Assembly (NCBI RefSeq): GCF_024158745.1
Contig: NZ_JAMZAW010000010.1
Span: 124,001-188,000, forward strand
Reading direction: 5' to 3'
DNA: 64,000 nt
Origin: Paenibacillus tyrphae
Lineage (GTDB): Bacteria > Bacillota > Bacilli > Paenibacillales > NBRC-103111
Shown here: piece by piece, positions 41,937 to 50,674 of the stretch
How the letters are laid out: each line of letters opens with the position of its first letter
Numbering within the stretch: the stretch's first letter is position 1
The notes under the pieces: model-generated
What the model was told of the DNA's origin: nothing
What the model saw: only the letters and a program-made list of their open reading frames with translations
Database searches by the model: none
Position numbers and translations under genes: made by a program

Positions 41937-42307
41937 TCAACTGAAATTATTCATGCAGAGACAACCGTAACGCCCTGTTCTTGCAAGTTTTCGACGAGCT
42001 TCGTCAAGCATAGCCCATTCGTTGGCAGCCATAGGATAGGATGCTCTCCATTTCTCCCAAATGTTCAGCTCTTCGCTCGTCATCACATAGGGCAAGTCCC
42101 GTTCATTTTCCCAATAACTTTTTTCATGGTTGACGATACCTATATAAACTAGTCTATGGATGGATCCTTTGCTTGATGCAATATATTTTTTAAATTCGTC
42201 ACAGAATGCAAAATCGATGAAAGAAACGGTATGCGGCGGGCTATCTCCATCAGATCACTTCTATCATCTAGCAGTGAGAATTTAAAATCCACCCGGGCTT
42301 CCTCCAT
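41937..42307 (-). pseudogene. Frameshifted small gene of unknown function
   Basis: ATG 42307 (AAGG upstream) opens a 52-codon frame ending at 42149 (starts MEEARVDFKFSLLDD). The adjacent frame, open from 42264 to the stop at 41937, has no start codon but reads like protein (FIDFAFCDEFKKYI, then EELNIWEKWRASYP). The two overlap, suggesting one gene of about 120 residues with a frameshift. I do not recognise a family. Confidence 0.4.
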
Positions 42308-42352
42308 CCGACCTTCAAGTTTTACAACCCGGATTTTTTAAAATAGGTTTAC

Positions 42353-42646
42353 CTACTCTTCATTTAGCCATGTTTCGTAACCATGAGGCATTAGCTTCCC
42401 TTTTACTAAGTCTAGACTCTCCTGCCCAGGCCGATTTGTCGTTATCGATCGATGGACATCACTAAGAGCTACAGCGCTATCTTTACCTGTAACTAAAACA
42501 ATGACTTCGGCTAAATTTCTATCCGTCAGATGTTCGTACAATAAGGCGAGCAGCGGATAGTATTCCTGTTCTCCGATGCCTGCTGGGAACGCTTTACTTA
42601 ACATGGTACAGGTGCTTTCCAAATGTTCTGGTATGGGATCGCTCAT
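42353..42646 (-). CDS. Small acidic protein of unknown function (DUF3349-like?)
   Basis: 97 aa from ATG 42646 (AGGAGG seven bases upstream); the frame is open to 42721 but only this start has a site. All-helical by composition; the stretch EYYPLLALLYEHLTDRNLAE is reminiscent of DUF3349 proteins, a weak resemblance. No membrane segment. Stand-alone between the degenerate gene at 41937 and the zinc-ribbon gene. No function can be given. Confidence 0.7.
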   Translation of the reverse strand: MSDPIPEHLESTCTMLSKAFPAGIGEQEYYPLLALLYEHLTDRNLAEVIVLVTGKDSAVALSDVHRSITTNRPGQESLDLVKGKLMPHGYETWLNEE

Positions 42647-42956
42647 GTTAATTCCTCCTGAGAAGATGATGCCAAGACAGGAAATATTCCTCAGAATTAT
42701 TACAACGGAGATCCCATCCACACTTCTCTTATTTTCAAAAGAACAAACTCTTTTCCCATAAAAAAATTCCTTGGCACCGAATTATAAATAACAATAATAA
42801 TAAATAACATTAATTATAAATCTAATGAAATATGTTCAGACTCACTCCAACATTTTATCAGTTCTTGGACATAAAATAAAATATTCCAACAAAAATAACC
42901 ACAGTGCGGCTTGAACTGTGGCTTCGATTAGTTGCGGCATTTTTTATTATCGGCAA
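42647..42956. other. AT-rich intergenic stretch
   Basis: No supported gene. Contains the terminator at 42899-42921 and an AT-rich block (ATAATAATAAATAAC around 42790) that may hold promoters for the minus-strand gene at 42353. Confidence 0.5.
42899..42921 (-). terminator. Terminator of the zinc-ribbon gene
   Basis: CCACAGT and ACTGTGG arms with a 9-base loop; minus strand continues TTATTTTTGTT. Confidence 0.65.
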
Positions 42957-43100
42957 TTACCCTTTTTGCGAAAGCAGCCAATCCTCATAACAGGGACTGC
43001 ACAGAACTTCGAGACGCTCTTCAACGCCGCTGTCGTCATATATCGTAATACTATGGGCAGTTTCAGCCTTTTTTTCACAGTAATAGCATTGATGTGACAT
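42957..43100 (-). CDS. 47-aa zinc-ribbon-like protein
   Basis: ATG 43100 follows AGGAGGAATTTGAGACC. The peptide begins MSHQCYYCEKKAE and ends with LCSPCYEDWLLSQKG: two CxxC pairs 29 residues apart, the layout of a small treble-clef or zinc-ribbon. Independent gene with its own terminator, 30 bp after the CtaG-like gene; likely co-transcribed with it. Function unknown. Confidence 0.7.
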   Translation of the reverse strand: MSHQCYYCEKKAETAHSITIYDDSGVEERLEVLCSPCYEDWLLSQKG

Positions 43101-43130
43101 GGTCTCAAATTCCTCCTTTATATTCAGATC

Positions 43131-43919
43131 TTAAGCCTTTGCGGCCACCCTCATGCGGGGACGGGCTGCTTTAAACCATTGAAGGCTAAACATAAAGATG
43201 AGAACCACGTCGATGGCATCGCCGCCGTAGTACATCAGCTTGCCCCCTTGCTCCGCCTGTATTCCGGACACGCCGGCGGGTGGATGGGCATAAATGTACT
43301 TGGACAAGATGCCGTGTCCCGCCAAGGCTAATACAAGCACTGTCGCACGGTAAAGGAAGCCTGTCCGGTGCGGTGCCGGGTCGACATATAACATGGACAC
43401 CGTAAATAAATAACCGGCCCAAAACACATGGACATGAACTAGGATATGAATAATAGCATTTTGATGCATCATCATATACAGGTCTGTTGTATAAAGAACC
43501 CATAAGCCTCCGATATTAAGAAGGGAGGTTATCACCGGATCGGTTAGTATTGCCAACGGCCGACTTTTCAGCGCATGTGATAGCTTTCGCGACCATGGTA
43601 CGGGAAGGGCTCTTAAGAGAAGTGTCATGGGTGCCGCAAGCGCTAGTAAGAGCGGTGCCAGCATTCCAAGCAGCAAATGCCCGGTCATATGCGCTGCAAA
43701 AACCGTGTGCCCCCGATGGGCCAAAGGTCCGATCACAGCAACAGCTGCGCTGCCAATACCGAAAAACCAGCAAACATATCGGTACAGCGGCCACGGCTTG
43801 AACCGACGGCCGGATACGACCGCGGCAAAAACATAAAGAACCAGTACTAATACGGCTGTCCACGCCAACCCAAACTCGGCAAGGCTCCTCGATTCGTAAT
43901 GGAAAAGCTCATGATTCAT
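43131..43919 (-). CDS. ctaG: CtaG-type cytochrome c oxidase assembly protein
   Basis: 262 aa from ATG 43919 (GGAAGGGTGG upstream), overlapping the DUF2243 stop by 11 bp. Seven hydrophobic helices with the caa3_CtaG pattern: RGHTVFAAHMTGHLLLGMLA and LVHVHVFWAGYLFTVSMLYVDP, whose histidines are characteristic. In Bacillus the CtaG family is needed for assembly of caa3 oxidase. No oxidase genes are adjacent; DUF2243 and DUF2512 membrane genes precede it. Confidence 0.88.
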   Translation of the reverse strand: MNHELFHYESRSLAEFGLAWTAVLVLVLYVFAAVVSGRRFKPWPLYRYVCWFFGIGSAAVAVIGPLAHRGHTVFAAHMTGHLLLGMLAPLLLALAAPMTLLLRALPVPWSRKLSHALKSRPLAILTDPVITSLLNIGGLWVLYTTDLYMMMHQNAIIHILVHVHVFWAGYLFTVSMLYVDPAPHRTGFLYRATVLVLALAGHGILSKYIYAHPPAGVSGIQAEQGGKLMYYGGDAIDVVLIFMFSLQWFKAARPRMRVAAKA

Positions 43920-44409
43920 CCGTGGCCACCCTTCCAAGCTTGTTACTTTTCGAACGAATGAGGAACATACTTCCGATCATGATCATGCCTATCGCGGCGA
44001 AGTTCCATATCAGATCGTAGATCATGACATTTTCGACGTACCGGATCTGGTGAAGGCGCATCAACTTGTGCTGGATCGTTCCGTCATATAACTGAAAAAC
44101 GCCGCTGCCGAGCAGAACCCCTCCCCACCATCTTTGGAGCAGCAAAGCGTTTCGCCGGAGAAGGTCGGCAAACATGAACAGCCCGCCGATCGTCGCAAGC
44201 CAGCTAAAAGCATGAAACAAGCCATCCGAGATCAAGCCGATACTGGTTGTCGACTTATCGTAGAAATGGTGCCAATGCAGCAGTTGATGAAATACGGCTT
44301 CATCAACAAAGGCCACCAAACCAAGCCCGAACAGACAGCCCGCCCCCAGATTGCGGTCCCAGTATGGATAGCGTTTGTTGAATCCCGGTTTTATCATTTG
44401 CTTAGCCAT
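43909..44409 (-). CDS. DUF2243 membrane protein
   Basis: 166 aa, four hydrophobic helices. GLGLVAFVDEAVFHQLLHWHHFYD is the DUF2243 signature with several histidines; VFQLYDGTIQHKLMRLHQIRY follows. The family commonly neighbours CtaG-like genes, as here (11-bp overlap), suggesting a joint role in respiratory-enzyme assembly or copper/heme handling. Biochemistry unknown. Ten bp after the DUF2512 gene. Confidence 0.88.
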   Translation of the reverse strand: MAKQMIKPGFNKRYPYWDRNLGAGCLFGLGLVAFVDEAVFHQLLHWHHFYDKSTTSIGLISDGLFHAFSWLATIGGLFMFADLLRRNALLLQRWWGGVLLGSGVFQLYDGTIQHKLMRLHQIRYVENVMIYDLIWNFAAIGMIMIGSMFLIRSKSNKLGRVATDES

Positions 44410-44419
44410 GATTCACCAA

Positions 44420-44764
44420 TTACCCGTTAACCTTTTCCTTTTCCCGGTCACTTGCCAGAAACCGGTGGTACACCGCTTCACCGACCCCGAGAAACAGCGT
44501 GAGGAAGATGAGCCCGCCGATACTCAAATCCCATTTCAGCAAGGAAGCGACGACCCAAAAATAAACAAAGGCCAGCACCGCATCGACAAGCGTCGCGACT
44601 GTATTGTTGCTTATCTTCAGCACATACTGGTCACCCACCAAATAAGCTATCACGCTAAGGACAACGGAGGCTATGGCCGCTTCCCAGAACGTAGCCCTTG
44701 TCAGCCAAAGGAGGATCGTAACAGCAATCGCTCCGTTAAGCAGAAGCTTGACGATAATTTTCAC
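44420..44764 (-). CDS. DUF2512 (YndM-like) membrane protein
   Basis: 114 aa with four hydrophobic helices (about 5-22, 28-45, 56-72, 78-98). GDQYVLKISNNTVATLVDAV is the conserved DUF2512 segment. First gene of the DUF2512-DUF2243-ctaG set, spaced by 10 bp from the next. Family common in Bacillaceae and Paenibacillaceae, function unknown. Confidence 0.85.
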   Translation of the reverse strand: MKIIVKLLLNGAIAVTILLWLTRATFWEAAIASVVLSVIAYLVGDQYVLKISNNTVATLVDAVLAFVYFWVVASLLKWDLSIGGLIFLTLFLGVGEAVYHRFLASDREKEKVNG

Positions 44765-44846
44765 AACAATGCCCCTTTTTTGGATGGTATCTTTAATGTG
44801 CGCATTATTTTCTTTACAAATTCATGGAGATGAAGTTGAACGGCAA

Positions 44847-44877
44847 AAAGGTATCTCGTCATGAGATGCCTTACATA
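44847..44877 (-). terminator. Terminator downstream of the gene at 44889
   Basis: Minus strand AAGGCATCTC and GAGATACCTT arms with a 5-base loop (ATGAC), then TTTTG. Confidence 0.65.
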
Positions 44878-44888
44878 ACCTTTTACAT

Positions 44889-45122
44889 TTAGTCAAAAAT
44901 ATATTCCGCTTTCCATGACGCTACAAACCGTTCCGGATCGACGTTTAATTTTTCGCAAACTTCATATAAGCTCGCCTCATTGTCAAAGGCATGGGCATAG
45001 ATCATCTTGATATTTCGATCATAAAGATCGCTATCCCAGGAATGATGAAAGATATCTATATATTCGGTAGAAATATCCACTATTATGAATAAATAATGAT
45101 GTCCGATTCCTTCTTCAATCAA
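44889..45122 (-). CDS. Unrecognised small protein, possibly 5' truncated
   Basis: 77 aa from TTG 45122; the frame remains open to about 45165 and the extra residues (ITTLWYGKTDIIDL) look like protein, but there is no good start or ribosome site. Features: HHYLFIIVDISTEYIDIFHH and KLNVDPERFVASWKAEYIFD. It stands at the left rim of the toxin-immunity graveyard, so it may be a decayed immunity gene. Has its own terminator. Confidence 0.5.
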   Translation of the reverse strand: MIEEGIGHHYLFIIVDISTEYIDIFHHSWDSDLYDRNIKMIYAHAFDNEASLYEVCEKLNVDPERFVASWKAEYIFD

Positions 45123-45242
45123 ATCAATGATATCCGTTTTCCCGTACCAAAGAGTAGTGATTCTTACTTATTCGACGTCAATGACCTTGTAATCCTTTCC
45201 AGAAACAGCGGGAGTCTTTAGTTCAACTTATATAGTATCTTG

Positions 45243-45449
45243 TCAATCTTTAAATTGTGGATAAAGGCGTTTTAGTTTGATTCTTGCATCGGAGGTCGTG
45301 AACTGCCAGTCCACGCCCCGTTGGCTTTGGTTTCGGACGCGCCGCTCCCATGCCGATAGTTCACGATCCAATTCGGAGATGGAAGGGGTACGTCGTCTCA
45401 GATGAGGATAGACAGTAAATACACGGAAGAACAATTCCATTTCTAACAT
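45243..45449 (-). pseudogene. C-terminal fragment of an IS630-family transposase
   Basis: 68 codons ending RGVDWQFTTSDARIKLKRLY with ELDRELSAWERRVRNQSQ before it, the usual C-terminus of one IS630 subgroup. The DDE catalytic core is absent. It marks an old insertion at the edge of the AT-rich island. Confidence 0.7.
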
Positions 45450-45511
45450 ACGTAAATCAAATCGAATAAAACTATAATCCTCATATGGAATCTTAGCGGA
45501 TTGTTAACATT

Positions 45512-46060
45512 TTAAAGTTCGTACAAATAATCTAAAATGTTTTCAATTTGTGTATCATCGTCTAGGATAGTTCCTAACGCAATTCTTAGATCATCGAGGA
45601 ATTTCTCACTAATCTCAAACCCATCGTCATTCATAATTTCACCATGATATTTCTTGTACGTAACCTCTATTACAATAGATAACACCTCAAAAAACTCTGC
45701 AAGAGATTTAGCGATTATTGTGAAATCATTCATTTCGTAACGTGCAAGAACAGGCGAGCCTGGTTTACTTGTATCTACCATAATAGGATCTTCATTTCTA
45801 TCAGCAATGACAACCCAAGCACGTTCCCAGCTATCATCTTCCCTATATGGTTCTTTTACACCGACCCAACGAAATCCTAATTGCCTTTTATACAGCATCT
45901 CTGGTGTACTTATATATGCAATAGACGTGCCGGTGTCAATACTCACTCCATTTTGGATGGAACTATCTTCTAAAATAGCCTTTTTTAATGTGCAATTATC
46001 ATAAAAAAATTTCAATTCAGGTGAGAGTGGTATACGTTTGTCGATCAAATTTGAAAACAT
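45512..46060 (-). CDS. SUKH (SMI1/KNR4)-type immunity protein
   Basis: 182 aa. The SUKH-like features are LSPELKFFYDNCTLKKAILE near the start, WVVIADRNEDPIMVDTSKPG (the conserved strand-turn where D/N-x-x-PI-x-x-D occurs) and ARYEMNDFTIIAKSLAEFFEVL. SUKH proteins are the commonest immunity family in polymorphic-toxin loci. ATG 46060 lies 7 bp after the gene at 46068. It belongs to the AT-rich immunity array left of the Rhs genes, and its cognate toxin is probably the Rhs tip at 46451 or one already lost. Confidence 0.8.
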   Translation of the reverse strand: MFSNLIDKRIPLSPELKFFYDNCTLKKAILEDSSIQNGVSIDTGTSIAYISTPEMLYKRQLGFRWVGVKEPYREDDSWERAWVVIADRNEDPIMVDTSKPGSPVLARYEMNDFTIIAKSLAEFFEVLSIVIEVTYKKYHGEIMNDDGFEISEKFLDDLRIALGTILDDDTQIENILDYLYEL

Positions 46061-46067
46061 ATTCGTT

Positions 46068-46463
46068 TCAAGAATAATTTATAGAAAGGTCTCTCCAATT
46101 ATATTTTTGTTCTCTATCGCTCCATGATTTAATTAAGTCAAGGTAAAAACTACAGAAGTCCGCTCTTATCCAACCATATTCTGCTTTAATGCATATGGGT
46201 TGGGGTTTCTCTCTGTGGATTAGATGTTGCTTTTCGAGACAGTATATAGACATAATTGATGGACCAACATTTGTTTTTACAAAAAGTAAGCTCCCTTGTT
46301 CTAATTGATAATCACGTAACATTATCGCATTTTCCAGTTCTATTAAGTATATGCCATTGTTTTCTTTGATATGGAATCTATCAGCCTTTAAAAGAATACT
46401 TTCTGTTTCTGACCCTAGTTCATCAATCTCTAAGTGTATTTCTAGCTTTTTTATCCTGGACAT
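46068..46463 (-). CDS. Putative immunity protein of the orphan Rhs tip
   Basis: 131 aa, AT-rich, beta-rich by composition (IKKLEIHLEIDELGSETESI, then GSLLFVKTNVGPSIMSIYCL). Starts at ATG 46463, overlapping the toxin-tip stop by 13 bp, the arrangement typical of toxin-immunity pairs. Family not recognised. Cognate to the tip at 46451 by position. Followed by the SUKH gene. Confidence 0.65.
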   Translation of the reverse strand: MSRIKKLEIHLEIDELGSETESILLKADRFHIKENNGIYLIELENAIMLRDYQLEQGSLLFVKTNVGPSIMSIYCLEKQHLIHREKPQPICIKAEYGWIRADFCSFYLDLIKSWSDREQKYNWRDLSINYS

Positions 46464-46873
46464 CCTATTTTACTCCAATCATCATGAATCTTTGTATAAT
46501 GATCTTTGGAATATCCTAATTTTTTTACTACTTCCCCATTTTTTCCTTCTAATTCCAATTCTAATTTTCTGTATTTGTCACTTTCCCCTGGTACAACTAC
46601 CCTATGCTCATTGGCTCCTGCCCACCTTGGATATTCCCTGCCTTGGTATACATCATGAGGGGTACCTCTTCCGTTTAAAATGTCCTCACGCGCAGCTAAA
46701 AACGCTTGTTTTTCTTTCTTGCTAAATACTTGTGGTGGAGCTTTTGGTTTTTTAGCTAACCCAAACACATCTATCTCAAAATTTAGATCACTAACATACC
46801 CATACAAAGTAGGATTCCCACCGGCAAGACCTATCGGGTCCGGTTGTGTATAGATACCCTCTGAAGATATAAA
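46451..46873 (-). pseudogene. Orphan Rhs C-terminal tip (toxin module)
   Basis: The open frame starts abruptly after a stop with the Rhs core end (EGIYTQPDPIGLAGGNPTLY, then GYVSDLNFEIDVFGL), followed by an 80-residue tip: KKEKQAFLAAREDILNGRGT, WAGANEHRVVVPGESDKYRK and a C-terminal GYSKDHYTKIHDDW. The rest of the Rhs is missing, so it is a displaced toxin cassette. The His-rich end suggests an enzyme, but I do not recognise the toxin family. Without a promoter it is silent unless recombined onto an Rhs. Its immunity candidate overlaps downstream. Confidence 0.7.
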
Positions 46874-46955
46874 CTAAATACAGGTTGAGCAATTCCATTT
46901 CTAACGCAAAAAACATATGTAAAGAAGAACTATGTCTTCTCTACATATGTTTAGT

Positions 46956-47570
46956 CTATGGATCGATCCCCATGATTTTACAGAGTTGATTATACTTATT
47001 TTCAAAGTTTTTCTTAAAGTAATCAATACCTTTTTTTGATAATTTTTTTTCTTCAAAGCTCCAAGACAAAAGATATTCTTTAAACGAGCAATCTAAATCT
47101 AATTCACGGGGAATAATATCAGTTTCATCTAATTCTCTTTCTTTTGAAATTGAAAGTAAATAGCTTGTCCGTAACATTAAAGGATATTCTATCCACTCAT
47201 GATGTAAACCAATTTTTTTTATTAATTCTTCATCATTAAGAATCATACATACCATTTCATAAGATATGAGATCATTCGAGAAGTAGCGATCCATAAATGT
47301 AGCCCTTTTACTTTTGTCATTCACTTCACTAAACAATTGTAAAAAATCATCATTTTTTTTAATCAAAAAAACAATTGTATAGTTTATAAAATAATCTATA
47401 TAACGATGAAAAGTTGTTTTGGCAGAAGAATCTAGCTTTACATCTAAAATCAGCGAAAGAACTTTAGAGAATTCTTTTTTCTTTACCCAAAAGTTCTCCA
47501 TAGATTTTGGATTCCTATAATAACTATCCAAAATATCAAATAAATTTCCGTTCATATTTATTATGGACAT
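46956..47570 (-). CDS. Putative immunity protein
   Basis: 204 aa, helical, AT-rich, no signal peptide. Starts at ATG 47570, overlapping the stop of a second orphan toxin tip by 10 bp. Contains KRATFMDRYFSNDLISYEMV and LDCSFKEYLLSWSFEEKKLS. No family recognised. Position argues for immunity to the tip at 47561-47742. Confidence 0.65.
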   Translation of the reverse strand: MSIINMNGNLFDILDSYYRNPKSMENFWVKKKEFSKVLSLILDVKLDSSAKTTFHRYIDYFINYTIVFLIKKNDDFLQLFSEVNDKSKRATFMDRYFSNDLISYEMVCMILNDEELIKKIGLHHEWIEYPLMLRTSYLLSISKERELDETDIIPRELDLDCSFKEYLLSWSFEEKKLSKKGIDYFKKNFENKYNQLCKIMGIDP

Positions 47571-47742
47571 CCTCCTTTTGGACCTCTAGCTCCTGGTTTA
47601 AATGGTCGACCACCTACCATTGATCCTCCAACTTTTCTAATGTAATTTGCTATTCTTTTTTCTGCTCTACGCATTTTTCCAATCACAGATTTATCTTTTA
47701 TATAAAACGTACTTAAAAAACTCACCACGCCATCAAATGGGT
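47561..47742 (-). pseudogene. Second orphan Rhs toxin tip, cut near the IS630 remnant
   Basis: About 60 codons, ending RKVGGSMVGGRPFKPGARGP then KGGCP and TAA. Basic, glycine-rich end as in many Rhs tips. The upstream part is lost at the junction with the IS630 remnant. It lacks a start and ribosome site. The immunity candidate at 46956 overlaps it. Confidence 0.55.
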
Positions 47743-47781
47743 AAATAGTCAGTGAGACAACCCTAAAAGGTGGCGGTAAGG

Positions 47782-48801
47782 ATGAGAAAAAAAGAAATTC
47801 ATCAGTTGAACCGAGCGATGAAAGAAACGCATAACAAGCGGTTATATAAACGTTATTTGGCTGTACGGTTACACTTGGAAGGACATGGCTTTGCTGAGAT
47901 TAGCCGTCTACTTGGACTTGTCCGTCAAACGATCAGCATCTATTGGCATAAATATCAAGAAAAAGGACTTGATGGCCTTCGTATGGAGCGTTTACCAGGA
48001 AAGCCTCCAGAGCTGACTGAAGAGCAGCATGAACAATTGGCGGAATTGCTGATGGACAAACAACCGGCCGATGTCGGCTTTGAAGCGCGCTACACTTGGA
48101 CTCTGCCGCTGATCGCTTCTTGGATCAAGCGTGAGTTTGGCATTGTTTACAGCGTTCGCGGCGTCAGCAAAATCCTGAGACGACTTGGTTTCAGCTTCAC
48201 AAAGGCGACCTATGCGCTGGCAAAGGCAGACAAGGGGGCCCAATCTACCTTTTGAGAAGTTACGTTTCCCGAGTTGAAGCGTAAACTCCTAGACGGATAG
48301 ATTGACCATCTGCTGTTTGAGGATGAGTCCGCAATTCGGGCACATCAAGCGTTGCAATATAACTGGTTTCCTCGGGGACAGCAGCGTAAAATTCAAACTC
48401 ATGGTCGACATGAAGGTGCCAAGTTGTTCGGTGCGATTAACTATGAGACTGGGCAGGTCCATCATTGGGAAGAAGAGAAAGCAGACGTAGCAGCCTGGAT
48501 CGTTTCTTATCCGATTTACTGGAAGATTGTCCAAAAGGAAAGATCGTCATGATTTTGGATAACAGCCGTATTCATCACGCCACAGACTTCCAGCCTTTTC
48601 TACGGGAACATCCACGTCTACAACTTGTCTTTCTTCCGCCTTACAGTCCCGAGTTAAACTTGATGGAAGGCGTTTGAAATGGCTGAGGAGCGATGTTATC
48701 ACAATAAGTTCTATCGCATCCGTCTTCATGTCACAGCCTTTATGAACCGGCTTAATAAACACCCTCAGCAAACCATTGATCGCTTGCTTATTCAGTTATA
48801 A
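47782..48801 (+). pseudogene. IS630-family transposase, frameshifted
   Basis: From ATG 47782 (GTAAGG upstream): helix-turn-helix EISRLLGLVRQTISIYWHKY and ILRRLGFSFTKATYALAK, then frame changes. DDE remnants are spread over three frames: LLFEDESAIRAHQ (first Asp), ILDNSRIHHA (second Asp) and LPPYSPELNLMEGV (Glu). In-frame stops at about 48253 and 48676 and frameshifts near 48250 and 48540 make it inactive. The left end may start near 47740; a matching right terminal repeat was not seen. Confidence 0.8.
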
Positions 48802-49432
48802 TCTTAAGTGCGTTTTATATAGAATCAAATCATAATGATTTGGTGTCTGTTAATTCCATTTTTTGCCATATTCTTTCCCGATACAAACTAAGCCTAATGA
48901 CCTTAATGGATCTGAGGCGATATAGGTATCCTTCCCTCTTTTGGCTTCCCAGACAAACGAATTGTCATTATTATCGTTAATCTTAATAGAAATTCCTGCG
49001 TGTGGACTATTCTATTTGCGTTGCGATGAAGTTGGCATCATCGATTGGGATTTAGCATTGCAGTAATTTGGTCGATTGGATCTGCGAGGTCGCTAAGAAA
49101 GCTGGAAAGCGATTCGCGATACTTATCCAACGTCAACTCTAGCAATGGATCGCCAGTTTGCCCAATTATATCAAGGCTTATGCTGCGAAAGTTGAGTTAT
49201 TAAAATTACTACTACCAAATTCTTCCATGGGATTATTTTGAGATTCTTTAAGATGTCATCACTTGTATCCATCCCATACTCCACCTTTGTACTAGGTAAT
49301 ATCATCAACAAACTAATCAGGGACTACGTTCAAATCTCCCATTCATCTAATTCAAAAAACAGGTCTATTTCATGCAAATGCATAAAATAGACCCTCCCTT
49401 GTAATTTTTATTTTAGGGATTTAAAAATTATA
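48802..49432. other. Degenerate region between IS630 remnant and immunity gene
   Basis: Holds an immunity-like C-terminal fragment (48850-49011, minus) and short protein-like stretches on the plus strand (for example DWICEVAKKAGKRFAILIQR near 49075, then stops) that look like transposase debris. No intact gene. Confidence 0.5.
48850..49011 (-). pseudogene. C-terminal fragment of an immunity-like protein
   Basis: 53 codons after an in-frame stop: FVWEAKRGKDTYIASDPLRS, then LGLVCIGKEYGKKWN and TAA. The WEA...DPLRSLGL...EYGKKWN pattern resembles small immunity proteins of Rhs loci. No start. Further evidence of decayed toxin-immunity cassettes. Confidence 0.5.
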
Positions 49433-50224
49433 CTACTCTGGCAAAGTAAAAATAACATCTATCGGATCCTTATCTTCAAAAAACTCTGAATACAGTTTCC
49501 TGATTTCTTCCAATTTTGTATTCGTATCACTTCTTAATAATTTTCCTAATTTAACCAATACTTCAGCCTCTTTGGGAGTTATTATTTTTTTTTCTACTAT
49601 AATTTCTGTGCTTTTTGAAGTCACCCACGCCCAATCATTCACAGCTGCTTCAGTAAACGGATACCCAAAAGATAACGAACTAATATGAGCATATTCTGAA
49701 CACAAAGGGTGGACAATTAACAAAAAAGAGGCTATTATTCCTGAACGATATCTTATTCTTTGTGCTATTTGAAGCTCCTGAGCGAATGACTTTAGGTGGT
49801 TTGGTACATCCCCCCATTTAGAGCGTCCCATTGAAACTAGTACTTCAATGGCAAATTCTTTATCTAAGTTTTCGGTTATTTTTAAGAATATTTGGTGGTC
49901 AGTAATGCCGGAAGCAGTAAATGCACCCAAACATCTTGCTGCTTCTTTAACGCTTGTCGCACCTTGTGATAATAGTTTTACATATTCATCTAACAGTACA
50001 TTATCGTAAACATACTCCGGAGACTCAACAATAGTCTCGATTAAAAGCGCTTTTGTACTTTCGTCCTTAACCAAAGGAAGCATATTCGCAAGCTGAATAT
50101 AGCAATCTCCTTCCAATTCTTCTAAGTTACAATCATTCTTTAATAACTTTAAACCGGCTACTAAAATTCTATTATCTTCATTTAACAAAGCAGTCATTAT
50201 TAGTTCAATAATTTTTTTAACCAC
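49433..50224 (-). CDS. Helical-repeat (HEAT-like) protein, putative immunity protein of Rhs copy 1
   Basis: 263 aa, almost entirely helical with HEAT/ARM-like repeats (TKALLIETIVESPEYVYDNV, VKEAARCLGAFTASGITDHQ, FAIEVLVSMGRSKWGDVPNH). AT-rich, no signal peptide. It follows the tip of the broken Rhs copy 1 by 124 bp, the immunity position. No known immunity family recognised with confidence. Has a GGAG-type site before ATG 50224. Confidence 0.65.
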   Translation of the reverse strand: MVKKIIELIMTALLNEDNRILVAGLKLLKNDCNLEELEGDCYIQLANMLPLVKDESTKALLIETIVESPEYVYDNVLLDEYVKLLSQGATSVKEAARCLGAFTASGITDHQIFLKITENLDKEFAIEVLVSMGRSKWGDVPNHLKSFAQELQIAQRIRYRSGIIASFLLIVHPLCSEYAHISSLSFGYPFTEAAVNDWAWVTSKSTEIIVEKKIITPKEAEVLVKLGKLLRSDTNTKLEEIRKLYSEFFEDKDPIDVIFTLPE

Positions 50225-50347
50225 GTATTCTTTCTCCTCTTATTAAACTATCTCTGTCAGATATTATGAAGAAAGGTCTTTCTTTAATTCTTTTTCGCTA
50301 ATCTTAACATAAGGCATATCACTTTATTTAATAATTCGTCTTACACT

Positions 50348-50665
50348 TTAATGATTCTGAATAACTATCCACTCTATACCGTCAATTACTTCCTTATAAA
50401 GTAACCTCATTTTATTTGATATCCCTGAATTTTCTTCAACGAGATCAAGGCTCATCCATCCATCCTCACGAGGATGCTCTCTAAAGTTAGATAATCTTTG
50501 TGCTGCGGCAGAATCTCCACTCTTGCGAGCTGCAAGGTCATTTAGATGCTGATGAGCTAATCTCTTTTCATCCCTAGTAAGATGTCTACGTTCAGGATTC
50601 TGTGTCTTTTTAGCAATTCTTTTGTCTAAACGAATCAAATCATTAAGTGACCCCCTCGGACTCAC
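50348..50665 (-). CDS. C-terminal toxin tip of Rhs copy 1 (after second TAG)
   Basis: 105 aa from GTG 50665, in the same frame as the Rhs and separated from it only by TAG plus three codons. Basic helical: RLDKRIAKKTQNPERRHLTR, GDSAAAQRLSNFREHPREDG and the end LYKEVIDGIEWIVIQNH. The tip would be about 130 residues if the TAG were sense. The toxin family is not recognised. Translated alone it has no good ribosome site, so it is probably only a severed piece. Confidence 0.5.
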   Translation of the reverse strand: MSPRGSLNDLIRLDKRIAKKTQNPERRHLTRDEKRLAHQHLNDLAARKSGDSAAAQRLSNFREHPREDGWMSLDLVEENSGISNKMRLLYKEVIDGIEWIVIQNH

Positions 50666-50674
50666 ATTAGCATG

